Shown: positions 53,201 to 64,000 of the stretch, in pieces
How positions within the stretch are numbered: the stretch's first letter is position 1
Layout of the letters: each line of letters opens with the position of its first letter
From: Congeria kusceri
Taxonomy: Eukaryota; Mollusca; Bivalvia; Myida; Dreissenidae
Length of the DNA stretch: 64,000 nt
Reading direction: 5' to 3'
NCBI GenBank assembly: GCA_027627225.1
Contig: CM051025.1
Span: forward strand, 73,174,974-73,238,973
Translations under genes and position numbers: made by a program
Notes under the pieces: generated by a model
What the model saw: only the letters and a program-made list of their open reading frames with translations
Told to the model about the DNA's origin: nothing
Database searches by the model: none

Positions 53201-56200
53201 TTTCAAGTATGTTTTCTGGGTCAAACCAGAACTTGCTGTATTTTTTATGAAGATAATACACCACAGTCCGACTCTTTGAGATTCCGGACTTTAGTAGTCA
53301 TGCACCTATCAATATTTTCCCCCATGGGGGGAGCAGCGGGTATATACGGGACTTCACACTGAAAGTGATTCCCGACAGGTGGGAATTTGACACGCTGAAA
53401 GAAGGTCACGGGAAATAGACTTTGCCTTCGGTCGGATTTTAGATCCTGGTGATATTGGTCCCCAGGCTATTTGATACATTGAGTATGTCCCACTGTGGGG
53501 ATTTAGACAAAAATGCTTGGCTCTAGGGTGGGGAATTAGACCCCAAAAAATAAAATTTGTCGAATTCCCATGGGTCAGCATCGTAGGGCCTGACCTGCTG
53601 TATTGTTTGATGCGAGGGTATGTCTGTGTCTGTGTATCCCTGGATACGGAACCAGGACACCAGAGTCTGGAGGGAGCGGTATGCGCATCCCCACTTGTTG
53701 TCATCAAACCTGTCCTGCATGTAGTGGTGGTATGTGTAGCTGCCCTGAACACAACACAACGTGCCTCCAGTAACTGCAAGATATGGCAGATACATGCATT
53801 CATTGTTTGTCATTAAACTTCTAACCTACAAAAAGATAATCTTTGTAGATTATTTAAATAAACTTACAGCTAACTTAAACACCAACTAGACATGTGTCTG
53901 TAGGACAAGGATGCCCCCACATTCCGCTGGTTGTCACAAAACTCCAGTGATGTCGGAAAAAATGCACCAAAATACCCAGGTGCACAAGTTCACATGCTGA
54001 ATAATATGTTTCACCACTCTACCAGTAATACTTTTTGAGTTACGTTCGACACAAAACCAAAAATGTCATTTTTTTAAAAAAGGCCATAACATTGCTGATG
54101 TCGGAACAAAATGCACCAAAATACCCAGGTACACAAGTTCACATGCTGATTAATATGTTTAGAAAGTTTCATCTCTCTAGCAGTAATACTTTTTGAGTTA
54201 CGCATGACACAAAAATCCGAGGGACAGATGGACGGGGCAAAGGGACGAAGGGACAAGGGCAAATCTATATGCCCCCCCCCCACCCTCTGAAGTGGGGGCA
54301 TAATAAAAAGCTCCATACACAACAGTTGCAATTTGTCAAAACATCTCACCTCCTAAATACAATATACATTTAATGTATGTGAACACTACCTTATGGTCAT
54401 GTAACTGTTAAGCTAAGTATGTTAATACTTGAACTATTAATGACACACTTCAAGAATAACATTTTATATAACCTTCAGAAAACTCATTTTCTGAACTAAT
54501 GGAGATGACAAATAATCAAAGACAAATTACACAAACTTTCCAAAGCCCCTACCTTTTGACCTGGGTACATGTTCGTGAACGTTCAGCAGATACCCCCCAG
54601 TGTGTTCATGGCTGCCAGGGAAGGTGAACCGATTTGCACGACGGAACAAAGGCCGGTCCAACGGGAAACAAAAGCATTCGTGAAACAGTTTTCGCTCTGA
54701 TTCTGAAAGCGTAGCAAAAGTATAGCAAAACTTACAAATAATTATCAATAATTATCAACTCTGGGGTGCATATCACCATTCCCATGAATGCATCACTTTA
54801 AAGCCAAGCCATTATTGCAAGAAATAGTTTATTGTTATGATAATGCTGCTGAATAATTAACAAACTCATGCTTACTAAGAACTGAGCAGCTGTATCACAG
54901 TAAACGACGATTTTCACACAGAATACATAACCTGCCCAGTCTACAAGAAACTTTGAAAGTATAGATGTTATATATAGAGAATATTATGTGTGTTGGATAA
55001 AGATCAAGTTTATCCTGCGAGGCTGAGAAGCATGGTAGCGCGAGGCTTGAATACTACCACTCTCATTATCCTATTACTGGTATGCTGTGCTCATAAATCA
55101 TGTAAACGGCGTGAAAATGCGAGTATGTAAAAAAAAAAGAAAATAAAAACAACTTTGGTTTCCCATTTTTAACACTGGGTTTTTTGTTTAGCTACTAAAA
55201 ACATCATTTGGTATGACGTCACATTAAAATTCATGACGTTCTAACAATAACGATCAAATAAACATGTGCTAAAAATAGTGACTGAATAAAGCTAAAGTTA
55301 GTTGGGTTGTAAATCTGATCAATTTGGCTGTAGTAATAGGAAAAATGTCCATACCTAGTTGATTATCTTCAATGCTGTCAGGGTAGACTACAGTGAACAG
55401 ACAGTCGGAAAGGACAGGCTTGCAGTGATAGGGCACTGGCTTTACAAATGACTTCACCTGCAACATAGGGAAACAGATGTTCAGGAGCACATCCTTGCTT
55501 TGATAGTATTGCTAATAGACATGTAGTTAATGTATTTAAATATTATAGTTAATGTATTTAAATATTACAGTTGAAAACCGCTTTTTCTATCACCTTTAAT
55601 TCAAATTAATCGCTATTTCGAACTATATTTTAGGTCCCGATTTTTTTCCTTTTTTATTAAACTAAAATAACAATCATTAATTCGAAGTTGCCTATTTAGA
55701 ATTCATCTCTATTTCGAACTAAATTCCCGGTCCCGACTACGTTTTTCACACGTAATCATCAGACATCAGTGTTTATTTTGAAGTCGCACCTGGCCCAAGC
55801 TGTCTACCAAAGGTGTGATGACTTGACAGTCGTCGCTTGGTTAAGTTTTAGCACCTTCAATTGATCACCGGTTTATAAAGTGATGACAGACCCGTGGGTA
55901 AAAATTCTGCATTAGGTGGATATACGGTAGAGTTACAATTGTGAGTAACAAACAATGCTGACAAATTTACAATCTTTACAATGTTATTTTCGAACCTTCA
56001 TTATCTATTTGAACATTGTATATACACACGGTGTTATTTAACCGCATGCGCAATTTTCAAAACTATAACATTTATTAATACAATGGGGAACATCGCCAGA
56101 TTCCTCGCAGCGGTTACTTTCCCTATCAGTTAACAGTAACCACTGCCGTCACAAGTAAAATCCTTCCTGATCTTAGAGTATTATGTGTTTGAATTAACGT

Positions 56201-59200
56201 TTACTTATTTAAAGCAACTCAGTGCAATTTCTTCATAGTTGGACTTTTATATATAGTTTGCGATCAACAATGAACAAAGGAAATGAAAATAACTAATTAA
56301 AAACCATAATTAATATTGTCGAAGACTTTAATCAATCCTTATTATGTGGTTTGTTTTGACGGCAGGGATTTGATTTGAGTTATGCTTGGTACCAGTCAAA
56401 TCTCTGTGCGGAGGATGGAACATCGCTATTTCAAACTTTCCAATTTCGAACTATTTTTGTCGGTCCGAACCACTTCAAAATAGCAGTGTTCAACTGTATG
56501 GTAAAAACTAAAACATCCATTTACAAAGTTTCAATATTAATCATACACGACCTACTGACTTAAGATTTGCCTTGTGAAATGACTGTTACAAGCTGCCTGG
56601 AATTTGATTACTCAAATTTACTGGGTTATTTAAAAGTTTAAACACAAGTGTATACATTTTTATAGTCAATGGACTTACACATTTCAAAGATTTTGTAGAA
56701 ATAACAAAAGTTATTAGGCCAAAATATTCTCTTAATGGGAGCCAGTTAAATGAACATCATTAATGTTCTTAAATAAGCATTTAATTATAAAAATAAGCTC
56801 TACCACTGTAACATCAATGAAAGCACTATTAAACACATCAAGATTGAAGTGGACATTCAATCATAGAATTGTACTGGCTAATTTGTCTTTAGACGAAGAA
56901 CAAAATTATCGTTGTTGAACTACCAAATAACGCAAAAAGTAGTCTCGATTCTGAACGAAGCATAGCAAAATGTAGTTCTCATAACAATTGCAAAAATATT
57001 TGTTAAATCATGTTAGAATCAAAATAATTTTCACATTATCATTGTTAATCAATATAATATTTGATTTATCATTGTTAATTTTCTATTTATCATTGTTTAT
57101 GGACCAATAAACAACTCTTTGTTGTTCTGATGCGTGGCTATTAAACCACTCAGGCTAATGCCCTCATGGTTTAACTCCTATGCATCAGAACTCCAAATCG
57201 TTGTTTATTGGCCGATAAACAATGATAAATCGAAAATTATTTTTCAATTAATTGTGTCTTTCTCTACTCACAAAACACTGTTCCCAAACGACAAGCTTAT
57301 ACCTTGCTGTGCTGTGATATACATGTTTCCATGGCAACCAGCTGTCTCTGAAGACTCGCTGACAGTGCCTGTGATATGTCAGATACATGAGCACTCGAGG
57401 GTAACCATGTAACGGTGTCGAGGTTCAACATGAGATTAGTAACCTTCACTGGCCCTGTAATATAGACATACACAATTTTAAACAATGTATGACATTTAAA
57501 ATCCATGTAACATTTAGAAAAGTACATTATGATATTGAAATATATGCACTTATGTTGTTTATATTTTATGAACCATGTTTCAGAAAAATATGAATTTGGT
57601 AAAAGACAGTCCTGAAATAAAATCCTATCCTAATTTGCTTTTAATAGACTGACATTTGAAACAAATAATTTTCTAGAATAAGCAATCTCAGTTTTCCAGT
57701 CACATAGATTTCATTTTCTTCTCAAGTGCATCTTATTTAGTTATTGGTAAAAGCAAAAGTGCGTTGAATGATATTCACAACTTCCATCCAGGAATTACAC
57801 TAGTTAATTAATCATTTTTAAACTTATGCTGACAACATTTCTTCATTTCCTGTGTTTGAAGTATAGGTACGTAAAATCCATAATACAATATCAAATTGAA
57901 AACGCACATTTATTCATTTCCTGGTAAAACTGAAACATTAATTTCACTTTTCAGACTGCCATCAAAGAGGAGTATGGCAAACATCTACTTTCTATTAAAT
58001 AACATATTAAGTATATTGTAAGCATGTTTACTATATAGCTAAAAAAATAGTATAATGCACTGACATATCCAGCAATATTTCTTAGGCAAGACATAACCAG
58101 ACAGAGTGTGTACAAGTACGTATACTATTTTGTTAAAGTTTTTCACCTGTTTTATAACTGATCACTGGTGAACAGGAAGGCACACTTTCTAATGAACAAC
58201 CATTGCACATATCTGTGTAGACTTCAAATAACAATGTCACCTGAAAGCAATAAAACAATCCAATAATCAAATTACAAAAACATTGCTTGTGTATTAAATT
58301 AGGGATGGCAACGAATATTTGAATATTCGAATAATTAAAGATATTCTAATATGTTTTAGGTATTCGAATACTTACCCGTCCGATTAATTAAATTTTAATA
58401 AACATACAAAATGCAGTATCTGTCAATATTAGTCTCTAAATATCAAGCAATCATGTCACCTTAGCTTCTCTAGTACGCAGGTTAGGTGTCAAAATCTACC
58501 TAGCACCCCATTGTTATAAAGTAGATGACAGTTTGTTGTTACTGTTAATCCCATTATGTGGATCATTGTCTCTTTGTCATTAGTAGGAGAGTAAAGCGTA
58601 TTGTGGATGCTTATTGGTGTTACTGCGTACATGTGCTCTAAAATGACGCATCACGTACCTAGGTATATCCGATGGTTTGTGGTACTCTGAACGCATATGT
58701 ATATACGTGTATTGGCTGCGGTTTTCTAGCCGTACGTTTGAAGTAACTACACATCGCACAATTTAGCATTTTTAACATTAGTTTACCATAATAATATTTA
58801 CAGCATCGGACGATCGAATATTCGAATACTTTATCAATATTCGAATATCAATTTTGGTATTTGTTGCCTTCCCTAATTTAAATATTTACAAAAAAACTAG
58901 ATGTGTCACAGACACAGATTCCCCCATGACTCATTACAGGACATCGACAAAAGGCGTGTCGCCAACAATAAATTTTGCCTACATTAAGTCCTTCAGCTGT
59001 AAAAGTTTTAGCGAAATCTGCTAAGTAGTTAAAGAGGACTTGAGTCTACAAAGTTTCCAGAAGTATATATTCTGTAGTGGAAAAAATGACAAAGGGCCAT
59101 ATTCTGCCAAAATTGGTCGCAACCAAAATTCCTTCCTTAATGATCACCTACACATTAAGGTCCTTCAGCTGTGAAAGTTCGAGCAAAATCCGCCAAGCAG

Positions 59201-62200
59201 TTAAAGAGGATTTCGGAAAGTATATATTCTACATTGGCAAAAATGACAAAGGGCCATAATTCTGCCAAAATTGGTCGCTGCGGACATTCCTTCCTTCATG
59301 ATCACCTGAACGTTAAGGTTCTTCGTCTGTGAAAGTTTGAGCGAAATCTAATTTATTATCACCTACACTTTAAGGTCCTTAAGCTGTGAAAGTTTGAGCA
59401 AAATCCGCCAAGCAGTTAAAGAGGAGTTGAGTCCAAACTAGTTCAGAAAGTAAATATTCTACCTTGGAAAAAATGACAAAGGGCCATAATTCTGCCAAAA
59501 TTGGTCGCTGCGGAAATTCCTTCCTTCATGATCACCTACACGTTAAGTTCCTACAGCTGTGAAAGTTTGAGCAAAATCCGCCAAGCAGTTAAAGAGGAGT
59601 TGAGTCCACAAATTTTCAGGCAGTATATCTTCTATAGTGGAAACAAGGCTTGGCACAGGATGTGACGTATGCCCCCGAAGCATATGCTTGTCAGAGGAAG
59701 GCAACACAATGTCAGTTACACATTGGCAAGAATGACGCTTCCTAAAAAAGGTTATGGTCCTCGCACTCTGCACTTCCTCTCAACATGCTCTATCAATATA
59801 TGTGGTTTTATTATAAATCACTTCAATACTGATGGAGTTATGCACTGCATAATACAATTACCCGTAACTCCATACATATTGAAGAAAGAGTAAGGTCCTT
59901 GTACTCTACTCTTCCTCTCAATGTCCTCTATCAATATATGTGGTGTTATTTTGAATTCCTTCAATACTAAGGTAGTAATTATCTGCACACACAAATAAAG
60001 GGCAATAACTCTGTAAATATTTAAGAATTAGTTGTGGTACTTGTACTCTGAACTTCCTCTCAATGTCCTCTACCAATATATGTGGTTTTATTTAAAATCC
60101 CGTCAATACTAATGGAGTTATGCTATGCACAAAAAATAAACAAAGGGCAATAACTCCATAAATATTGAAGAAAGAGTTATGGTCCTTGTACTCTTACCTT
60201 CCTCTCATTCTCTCATTGTCCTCTATTATTATATGAAGTTTCATTTGAATCCCTTCAATACTAATGGAGTAATGCTACACACAAGAAAATTAAACAAAGG
60301 GCAATAACTCCGTAATATTGAAGAAATAGTTACAGTCGTTGTATTCTGCAATTTCTCTCATTGTCCACCTCCATTCTATAAAGTTTCATTTGAATCCCCT
60401 TAATACTAATGGAGATATGCTCCGCACAAGAAAATTAGACAAAGGGCAATAACTAAATATTAAAGAGTTGTGGTCAGTGTACTCTGCACTTCCTCTCATT
60501 GTTTTCTATCAATATACGAAGTTTCATTTTAATCCCTTCAATACTAATGGAGTTATGCTCCGCACAAGAAACATGATGGAAGGACAGACAGTAAGACAGA
60601 CGGACGGATGATGCAACTACTATATGCCCCCGAAGTTGCCTTCGGGGCATAAAAATGACAAAGGGCAATAATTTTGCCAAAATTGATCGCAGCCAAAATA
60701 TTCCTCCACTATCACCTACATGTTAAGGTTCTTCAGCTGTGAAAGTTTAAGCAAAATCCTCCAAGCAGTTAAAGAGGGGTCGAGTCCACAAAATTTCGGG
60801 ACGTACGGCGGACATACGTACGACGGATGGACGTACAGACAGACCTACAGACAGACAAGTGCAACATTAATGCCTCCGACATTTTTTGTGGGGGCATAAA
60901 AAATTTTCTATGAAAATAACATAAAAAATGGGGATAAAAACAACATATATTTTATTGAAATTTGTCCTGAAAATAAAACAATATAGGCAAGATGTAACAG
61001 CAAAACTAAACAGGAATTATATTGCATGGCTGTAAAGAGTGCTAGGTATATGCATTTACAAACCAGTAATTATTTTGTGAGTAAATGTATCTTTTTTCCT
61101 TTTCAGGAAATTGTTCATATTATTTATAATTTGAAACTGTAACACTTTAAAGTGTGTATGTATGATCTTTCAGATCAATTGTTGTTAAAATAAGCAGATA
61201 AAAGTGACAATAAAACTTGAAAGCAAAAAGAAAACTTCACTATCAATTAAATCAGCAATAGAGTGACTTTTGCATCGTTTTTTAGTGTTGTGTAACCTAA
61301 ACCAACTGTCAAGTCAACCTATAATTGTACTTGAGTTTCACCTTGTACAGACAAAAAATAGTTGGTGATTAAAAACTTATTGTATGTTTAAAAGCAATGT
61401 TTATTCTTAACTTTTATTTCATTTAACTTTTATTTCATTTTAAATAGAACTATATGTTACTTAACTTATTTTTTTTAATTGTATTTACCGGGTATGCCAT
61501 TATATCTGTTGAAAAATCGTACATACACACTTTTAACACATGTAGGCATATTTTAACTAAAAGTTCAATGGCTTACATTTCTGATCTTCAAAAAGAGCCT
61601 TACCTGTTTCTTTTCTTTACGTCTTGTTTGCATTGTGCTGTCATCATCGACCATGTCAACAAGAGACTGAATACTACTTTTATCAGGTAATCCATAGCAA
61701 CCAGATTTGCTTAGTAACACACTTGCTGTTTCTAAACGGAACACAGTACTGTCTGACGCTATGCCCTTTTTTATGTTTTCAAATGAGGAACTTAAACTGT
61801 CTTGCCATTTTTCTGAAACAAAATTGGGGAACAGCTACTAGCATACATTAATTATGAAAATCATAAGAAACAAAATACAGTGAGCAGGAAGAGTTGTAGC
61901 ATTCATAGTCATAGAAATAATTTATTTATTTTTGTTATTACTAATGCTCAGTTTCAACCCTATTGATATATATTTTAATTATGATTTAATAATATTGTTA
62001 ATACAAAAAGTAACTTTTTACATGGAGAAACACTTTATTGCCATACATTACTTTCTGAATTAATTTTGACATTGTTTATGATTGTATTTATGAAGTCAAA
62101 CATGTTTCACATACCTTTCTCTGGGAGAGGAAATGCCAGAGGAATATGGCATCTAGTTCTTGCTATGACACACACAGAGGAGAGGTCTATGTGCTCCATG

Positions 62201-64000
62201 CTCCACTCTAGTGGAACACAGCTGCCATCCTCACTTAACTGGTGTACTGAGTCTACCAGTGCCTGGCCCTTCTTTTTGGTAATTATAAATCTACCAGTTT
62301 CTTGGTCAATACAATTCTACAATAAATAGCACATACTATGTTTAAAAGTCAATAAATGTTAATTAAAGCTAAACTACCAAGACAATCTCCTACTTTAAAG
62401 AAGATCCCTACGCATGCCCAACACCTATGTACATGATCATTTTGCTCGTGACAATAGACACTTCCACAAATCTCAATCATATTCAAATTAATCTGCATTA
62501 TTATGCAATCATCGCACTTGGATATCGCGTGTTTACGGGTTGAGCTATTTCATACAAAAGAGCATGTGCATAATGTTTGTGATATTCAAATGTGCACGTG
62601 GAAATGTTTGTGATTTTTGATGAATGAAAATTAATCCTTTAACAATAGCTTGGGAGGAGTTTCAACCCGGATCGGTCTATTACCTACTTACAACACCATG
62701 TCTAATGGCTTACTTACAAACACAACTCTACCCATGACAATGGCCTACTTTAAGTTACAAGAACATCTCTACTTATGAAAATGGCTTTCTTACAAACACA
62801 ACTCTCTACTGATCACAATTACCTACTTACAAGAACAAATCTACTCATGACATAAACTTACAAGAACAAATCTACTCATGACATAAACTTACAAGAACAA
62901 ATCTACTCATGACATAAACTTACAAGAACAAATCTACTCATGACATAAACTTACAAGAACAAATCTACTCATGACATAACCTTACAAGAACAAATCTACT
63001 CATGACATAACCTTACAAGAACAACTCTACTCGTGACATAAACTTACAAGAACAAATCTACTCATGACAATAACCTGCTCTCAAAAGCATCTTTACTCAT
63101 GACAATGGCTTACTTAAAAGAACATCTCTACTCATGTCAATGACCTACTTACAAAAACATCTCTACTCATGAAAATGACCTACTATCAAGAACATCTCTA
63201 CTCATGACAATGGCTAACTTACAAGAACAACTCTGCTCATAAAAATGGCTAACATACAAGAACAACTCTGCTCATGAAAATGACCTACTTACAAGAACAA
63301 CTCTGCTCATAACAATGACCTATTTACAAAATCAACTCTACTCATGACAATGACCTACTTACAAGAACATCTCCAGTCATGAAAACGGCTTACTTACAAA
63401 CACAACTCTAATCATGACAATGACCTTCTTACAAGAAGAACTCTGCTCATAACAATGACCTACTTACAAAATCAACTCTACTCATGACAATTACCTACTT
63501 ACAGGAACAACAAAACTCATTACAATGACCTTCTTACAAGAACAACAATACTCATTACAATGACCTTCTTACAAGAACAACAATACTCATTACAATGACC
63601 TTCTTACAAGAACAACAATACTCATTACAATGACCTACTTACAAGAACAACAATACTCATTACAATGACCTATTTACAAGAACAACAATACTCATTACAA
63701 TGACCTATTTACAAGAACAACAACACTCATTACAATGGCCTATTTACAAGAACAACAACACTCATTACAATGACCTTCTTACAAGAACAACAATACTCAT
63801 TACAATGACCTACTTACAAGAACAACAATACTCATTACAATGACCTATTTACGAGCACAACAATACTCATTACAACAACCTACTTACGAGGACAACAAAA
63901 CTCATTACAATTACCTACTTACAAGAACAACAATACTCATTACAATTACCTACTTACAAGAACATTCCTGTGGTTGGAAGCTGGATCTGCATCCACAGTA
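50166..64000 (-). CDS. Ufsp2: Ufm1-specific protease 2 (UFSP2), 5'-partial, 12 exons seen
   Basis: Papain-fold cysteine protease (peptidase family C78) that matures UFM1 and removes it from substrates, acting mainly at the ER. Exons on the complement, 5' to 3': 64000-63958 (partial), 62316-62115, 61812-61604, 58240-58147, 57454-57303, 55457-55355, 54702-54553, 53773-53595, 52450-52352, 51916-51814, 51062-50938, 50252-50166. Every junction is GT-AG and in phase. Catalytic elements seen: Cys in [10 protein letters not shown], the Tyr 12 residues before it (YHHYMQD), and Asp/His in LILDPHYTG. These correspond to mouse Tyr282, Cys294, Asp418 and His420. The C-terminus [11 protein letters not shown] to PQRPRVI matches the family. 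About 514 residues are visible, already longer than human UFSP2 (469), because the poorly conserved N-terminal part is longer. The gene converges with the myosin gene. Confidence 0.95.
50938..51062 (-). CDS. Ufsp2: UFSP2 exon with catalytic Asp and His
   Basis: Encodes [20 protein letters not shown] then [20 protein letters not shown]. The DPH tripeptide holds the catalytic Asp and His. A palindromic MITE begins about 39 bp upstream of the acceptor. Confidence 0.97.
51101..51363. mobile_element. Palindromic MITE
   Basis: Ends GAGGCGTGTAGTGGGAAACC / TTTTTCCCATGACACGCCTC. Lies 39 bp upstream of the UFSP2 exon carrying the catalytic Asp and His. Confidence 0.8.
51814..51916 (-). CDS. Ufsp2: UFSP2 exon
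   Basis: Encodes [20 protein letters not shown] then [23 protein letters not shown] continues in the next exon. Confidence 0.95.
52352..52450 (-). CDS. Ufsp2: UFSP2 exon
   Basis: Encodes [20 protein letters not shown] then [13 protein letters not shown], matching human [22 protein letters not shown]. 33 codons, phase 0 at both ends. Confidence 0.96.
52893..53150. mobile_element. Palindromic MITE
   Basis: Ends TGGCGCGTCGTGAGAAAAC / GTTTTCTCACGACGTGCCA. Internal hairpin GCCTGTGCAGTCCGCACAGG is intact, so this is one of the best preserved copies. Confidence 0.85.
53159..53590. repeat. SINE-tail fragment and GGTGGGGAATTAGAC-type repeats
   Basis: 53159-53265 resembles the SINE tail at 5475-5650 (AAAGCCTGAGGCTCATTGAGAC). 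53310-53590 has several variants of GTGGGGATTTAGAC and reaches the donor side of the catalytic-Cys exon. No boundary defined. Confidence 0.4.
53595..53773 (-). CDS. Ufsp2: UFSP2 exon with the catalytic Cys
   Basis: Encodes [20 protein letters not shown], then [20 protein letters not shown], then [26 protein letters not shown] carries the nucleophile. The Tyr 12 residues upstream fits the oxyanion-hole Tyr of family C78. Confidence 0.97.
53890..54306. repeat. Dispersed repeat with a two-unit core and G/C-tract ends
   Basis: Begins near GGATGCCCCCACATTCCG and ends CTGAAGTGGGGGCATAATA. Two units share AATGCACCAAAATACCCAGG and AGTAATACTTTTTGAGTTACG. A family relative lies at 58905-60905. Confidence 0.6.
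54553..54702 (-). CDS. Ufsp2: UFSP2 exon
   Basis: Encodes [20 protein letters not shown] then [20 protein letters not shown] then [10 protein letters not shown]. It matches the human FNLPHDRPYFKRSNAYHFP to GYIRNPH segment. Confidence 0.94.
55355..55457 (-). CDS. Ufsp2: UFSP2 exon
   Basis: Encodes [20 protein letters not shown] then [14 protein letters not shown]. This is a conserved core strand (TVVYP) just before the catalytic domain. Confidence 0.92.
55568..56496. mobile_element. TA-flanked TIR transposon, non-autonomous
   Basis: Left CAGTTGAAAACCGCT and right AGCAGTGTTCAACTG are inverted and flanked by TA. Subterminal ATTTCGAACTA repeats lie inside. No transposase frame. Confidence 0.7.
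57086..57228. repeat. Foldback (long inverted repeat), 143 bp
   Basis: TTTATCATTGTTTATGGACC...TTCTGATGC is the inverse of GCATCAGAAC...CCGATAAACAATGATAAA, giving a hairpin with ~47-nt arms. Lies 75 bp beyond the 3' side of a UFSP2 exon. Confidence 0.7.
57303..57454 (-). CDS. Ufsp2: UFSP2 exon
   Basis: Encodes [20 protein letters not shown] then [20 protein letters not shown] and [11 protein letters not shown]. It aligns with the human stretch NMTLPVDAVISVAP to DAIHNQLTDMEKCI. Confidence 0.92.
57460..58140. other. UFSP2 intron, nothing recognised
   Basis: AT-rich intron between two UFSP2 exons. No repeat or RNA recognised. Confidence 0.5.
58147..58240 (-). CDS. Ufsp2: UFSP2 exon
   Basis: Encodes [20 protein letters not shown] then [11 protein letters not shown]. 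The VTLLFEV strand aligns with the VNIDLMLEM strand of human UFSP2. Acceptor TTTCAG, donor GTGAAA. Confidence 0.85.
58301..58874. mobile_element. TIR element with GAATATTCGAATA ends (hAT-like MITE?)
   Basis: Starts AGGGATGGCAACGAATATTT and ends TTGTTGCCTTCCCT, inverted. Sibling of 20772-21469 and better preserved. Confidence 0.65.
58905..60905. repeat. Two adjacent or nested tandem-core repeats
   Basis: The first part repeats TGACAAAGGGCCATAATTCTGCC and GTGAAAGTTTGAGCAAAATCCGCC. Near 59650-60655 a second family repeats CAAAGGGCAATAACTCC and ends in hairpin TATGCCCCCGAAG / CTTCGGGGCATA. The first family then resumes to about 60900 and closes GTGGGGGCATAA, suggesting that the second family is nested inside the first. 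Confidence 0.6.
60906..61600. other. UFSP2 intron, nothing recognised
   Basis: AT-rich intron with no feature that I can support. Confidence 0.5.
61604..61812 (-). CDS. Ufsp2: UFSP2 N-terminal region exon
   Basis: Encodes [40 protein letters not shown] and a basic end TRRKEKKQ. Phases fit both neighbours. [12 protein letters not shown] resembles the LVFRI..SSVYIWP segment of human UFSP2. Confidence 0.85.
62115..62316 (-). CDS. Ufsp2: UFSP2 N-terminal region exon
   Basis: Encodes [20 protein letters not shown], then [20 protein letters not shown], then [20 protein letters not shown]. Acceptor TTGTAG, donor GTATGT. Belongs to the variable N-terminal domain of UFSP2. Confidence 0.85.
62690..63957 (-). 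repeat. 31-36-bp tandem array carrying a UFSP2 donor (about 35 copies)
   Basis: On the complement each unit contains GTTCTT|GTAAGTAGGTCATTG-type sequence, the same junction as the exon ending at 63958. Units near 62830-63060 are 31 bp and the rest 35-36 bp. Reading past the true donor meets TAA at once (GTA AGT AGG TAA), so only the first donor is productive. Confidence 0.9.
63958..64000 (-). CDS. Ufsp2: UFSP2 N-terminal exon, 3' end only
   Basis: On the complement, an open stretch ending ASNHRNVL before donor GTAAGT, in phase 0 with the next exon. Homology is weak here. The call rests on phase, on the donor, and on this donor being the one multiplied in the adjacent tandem array. Confidence 0.6.

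Noticed and set aside
53354..53816. Overlapping open frames on both strands around the catalytic-Cys exon
   Set aside because: Only the minus frame encoding WGCAYRS matches UFSP2. The others are shadows of this exon.

Overview
The window is animal genomic DNA, most likely from a bivalve mollusc. The mosaic of short palindromic elements, tRNA-derived SINEs and tandem-core elements resembles what I remember of Dreissena (zebra or quagga mussel) assemblies, but that species guess is inference. It holds two intron-rich genes arranged tail to tail. No bacterial features, CRISPR array or intact functional tRNA gene was seen.

Gene 1, plus strand, 98..40540: a long-tailed class I myosin of the MYO1E/MYO1F type. 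I traced 26 coding exons with consistent splice phases. They sum to 3156 nt, encoding 1051 residues plus a stop. The order is motor, one IQ motif, TH1 membrane-binding tail, basic proline-rich TH2, and C-terminal SH3. Only about the first 50 residues lie before the window. Introns carry many repeats, including tandem arrays with units of 57 bp (7487-8340), 105 bp (about 9513-12385), 55 bp (12963-13450), 61 bp (13796-14375) and 42 bp (31115-35646).

Intergenic 40541..50165: probable 3' UTRs of both genes, a tandem-core repeat element with a second transposon nested in it (45628-48030), palindromic MITEs, and long AT-rich stretches where I see nothing.

Gene 2, minus strand, 64000 down to 50166: UFSP2, the Ufm1-specific cysteine protease. 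I traced 11 complete coding exons and the 3' end of a twelfth. The catalytic Cys (WGCAYRS), the upstream Tyr and the Asp-Pro-His pair are all present. The N-terminus lies beyond the window.

The most unusual signal is that four tandem arrays, in both genes, contain an authentic splice junction inside the repeat unit: donors of myosin exons 3 and 6, the acceptor of myosin exon 8, and the donor of the first visible UFSP2 exon. Copying these units creates 8 to about 35 decoy splice sites next to the real one. The 57-bp array is also a multiple of three and open for its first copies. It sits exactly where the motor's loop 1 is encoded, so decoy donors could add 19-residue blocks to loop 1. A second unusual signal is a pair of similar 24-nt candidate microexons in the 11.8-kb intron before the SH3 exons, flanking the large 42-bp satellite.
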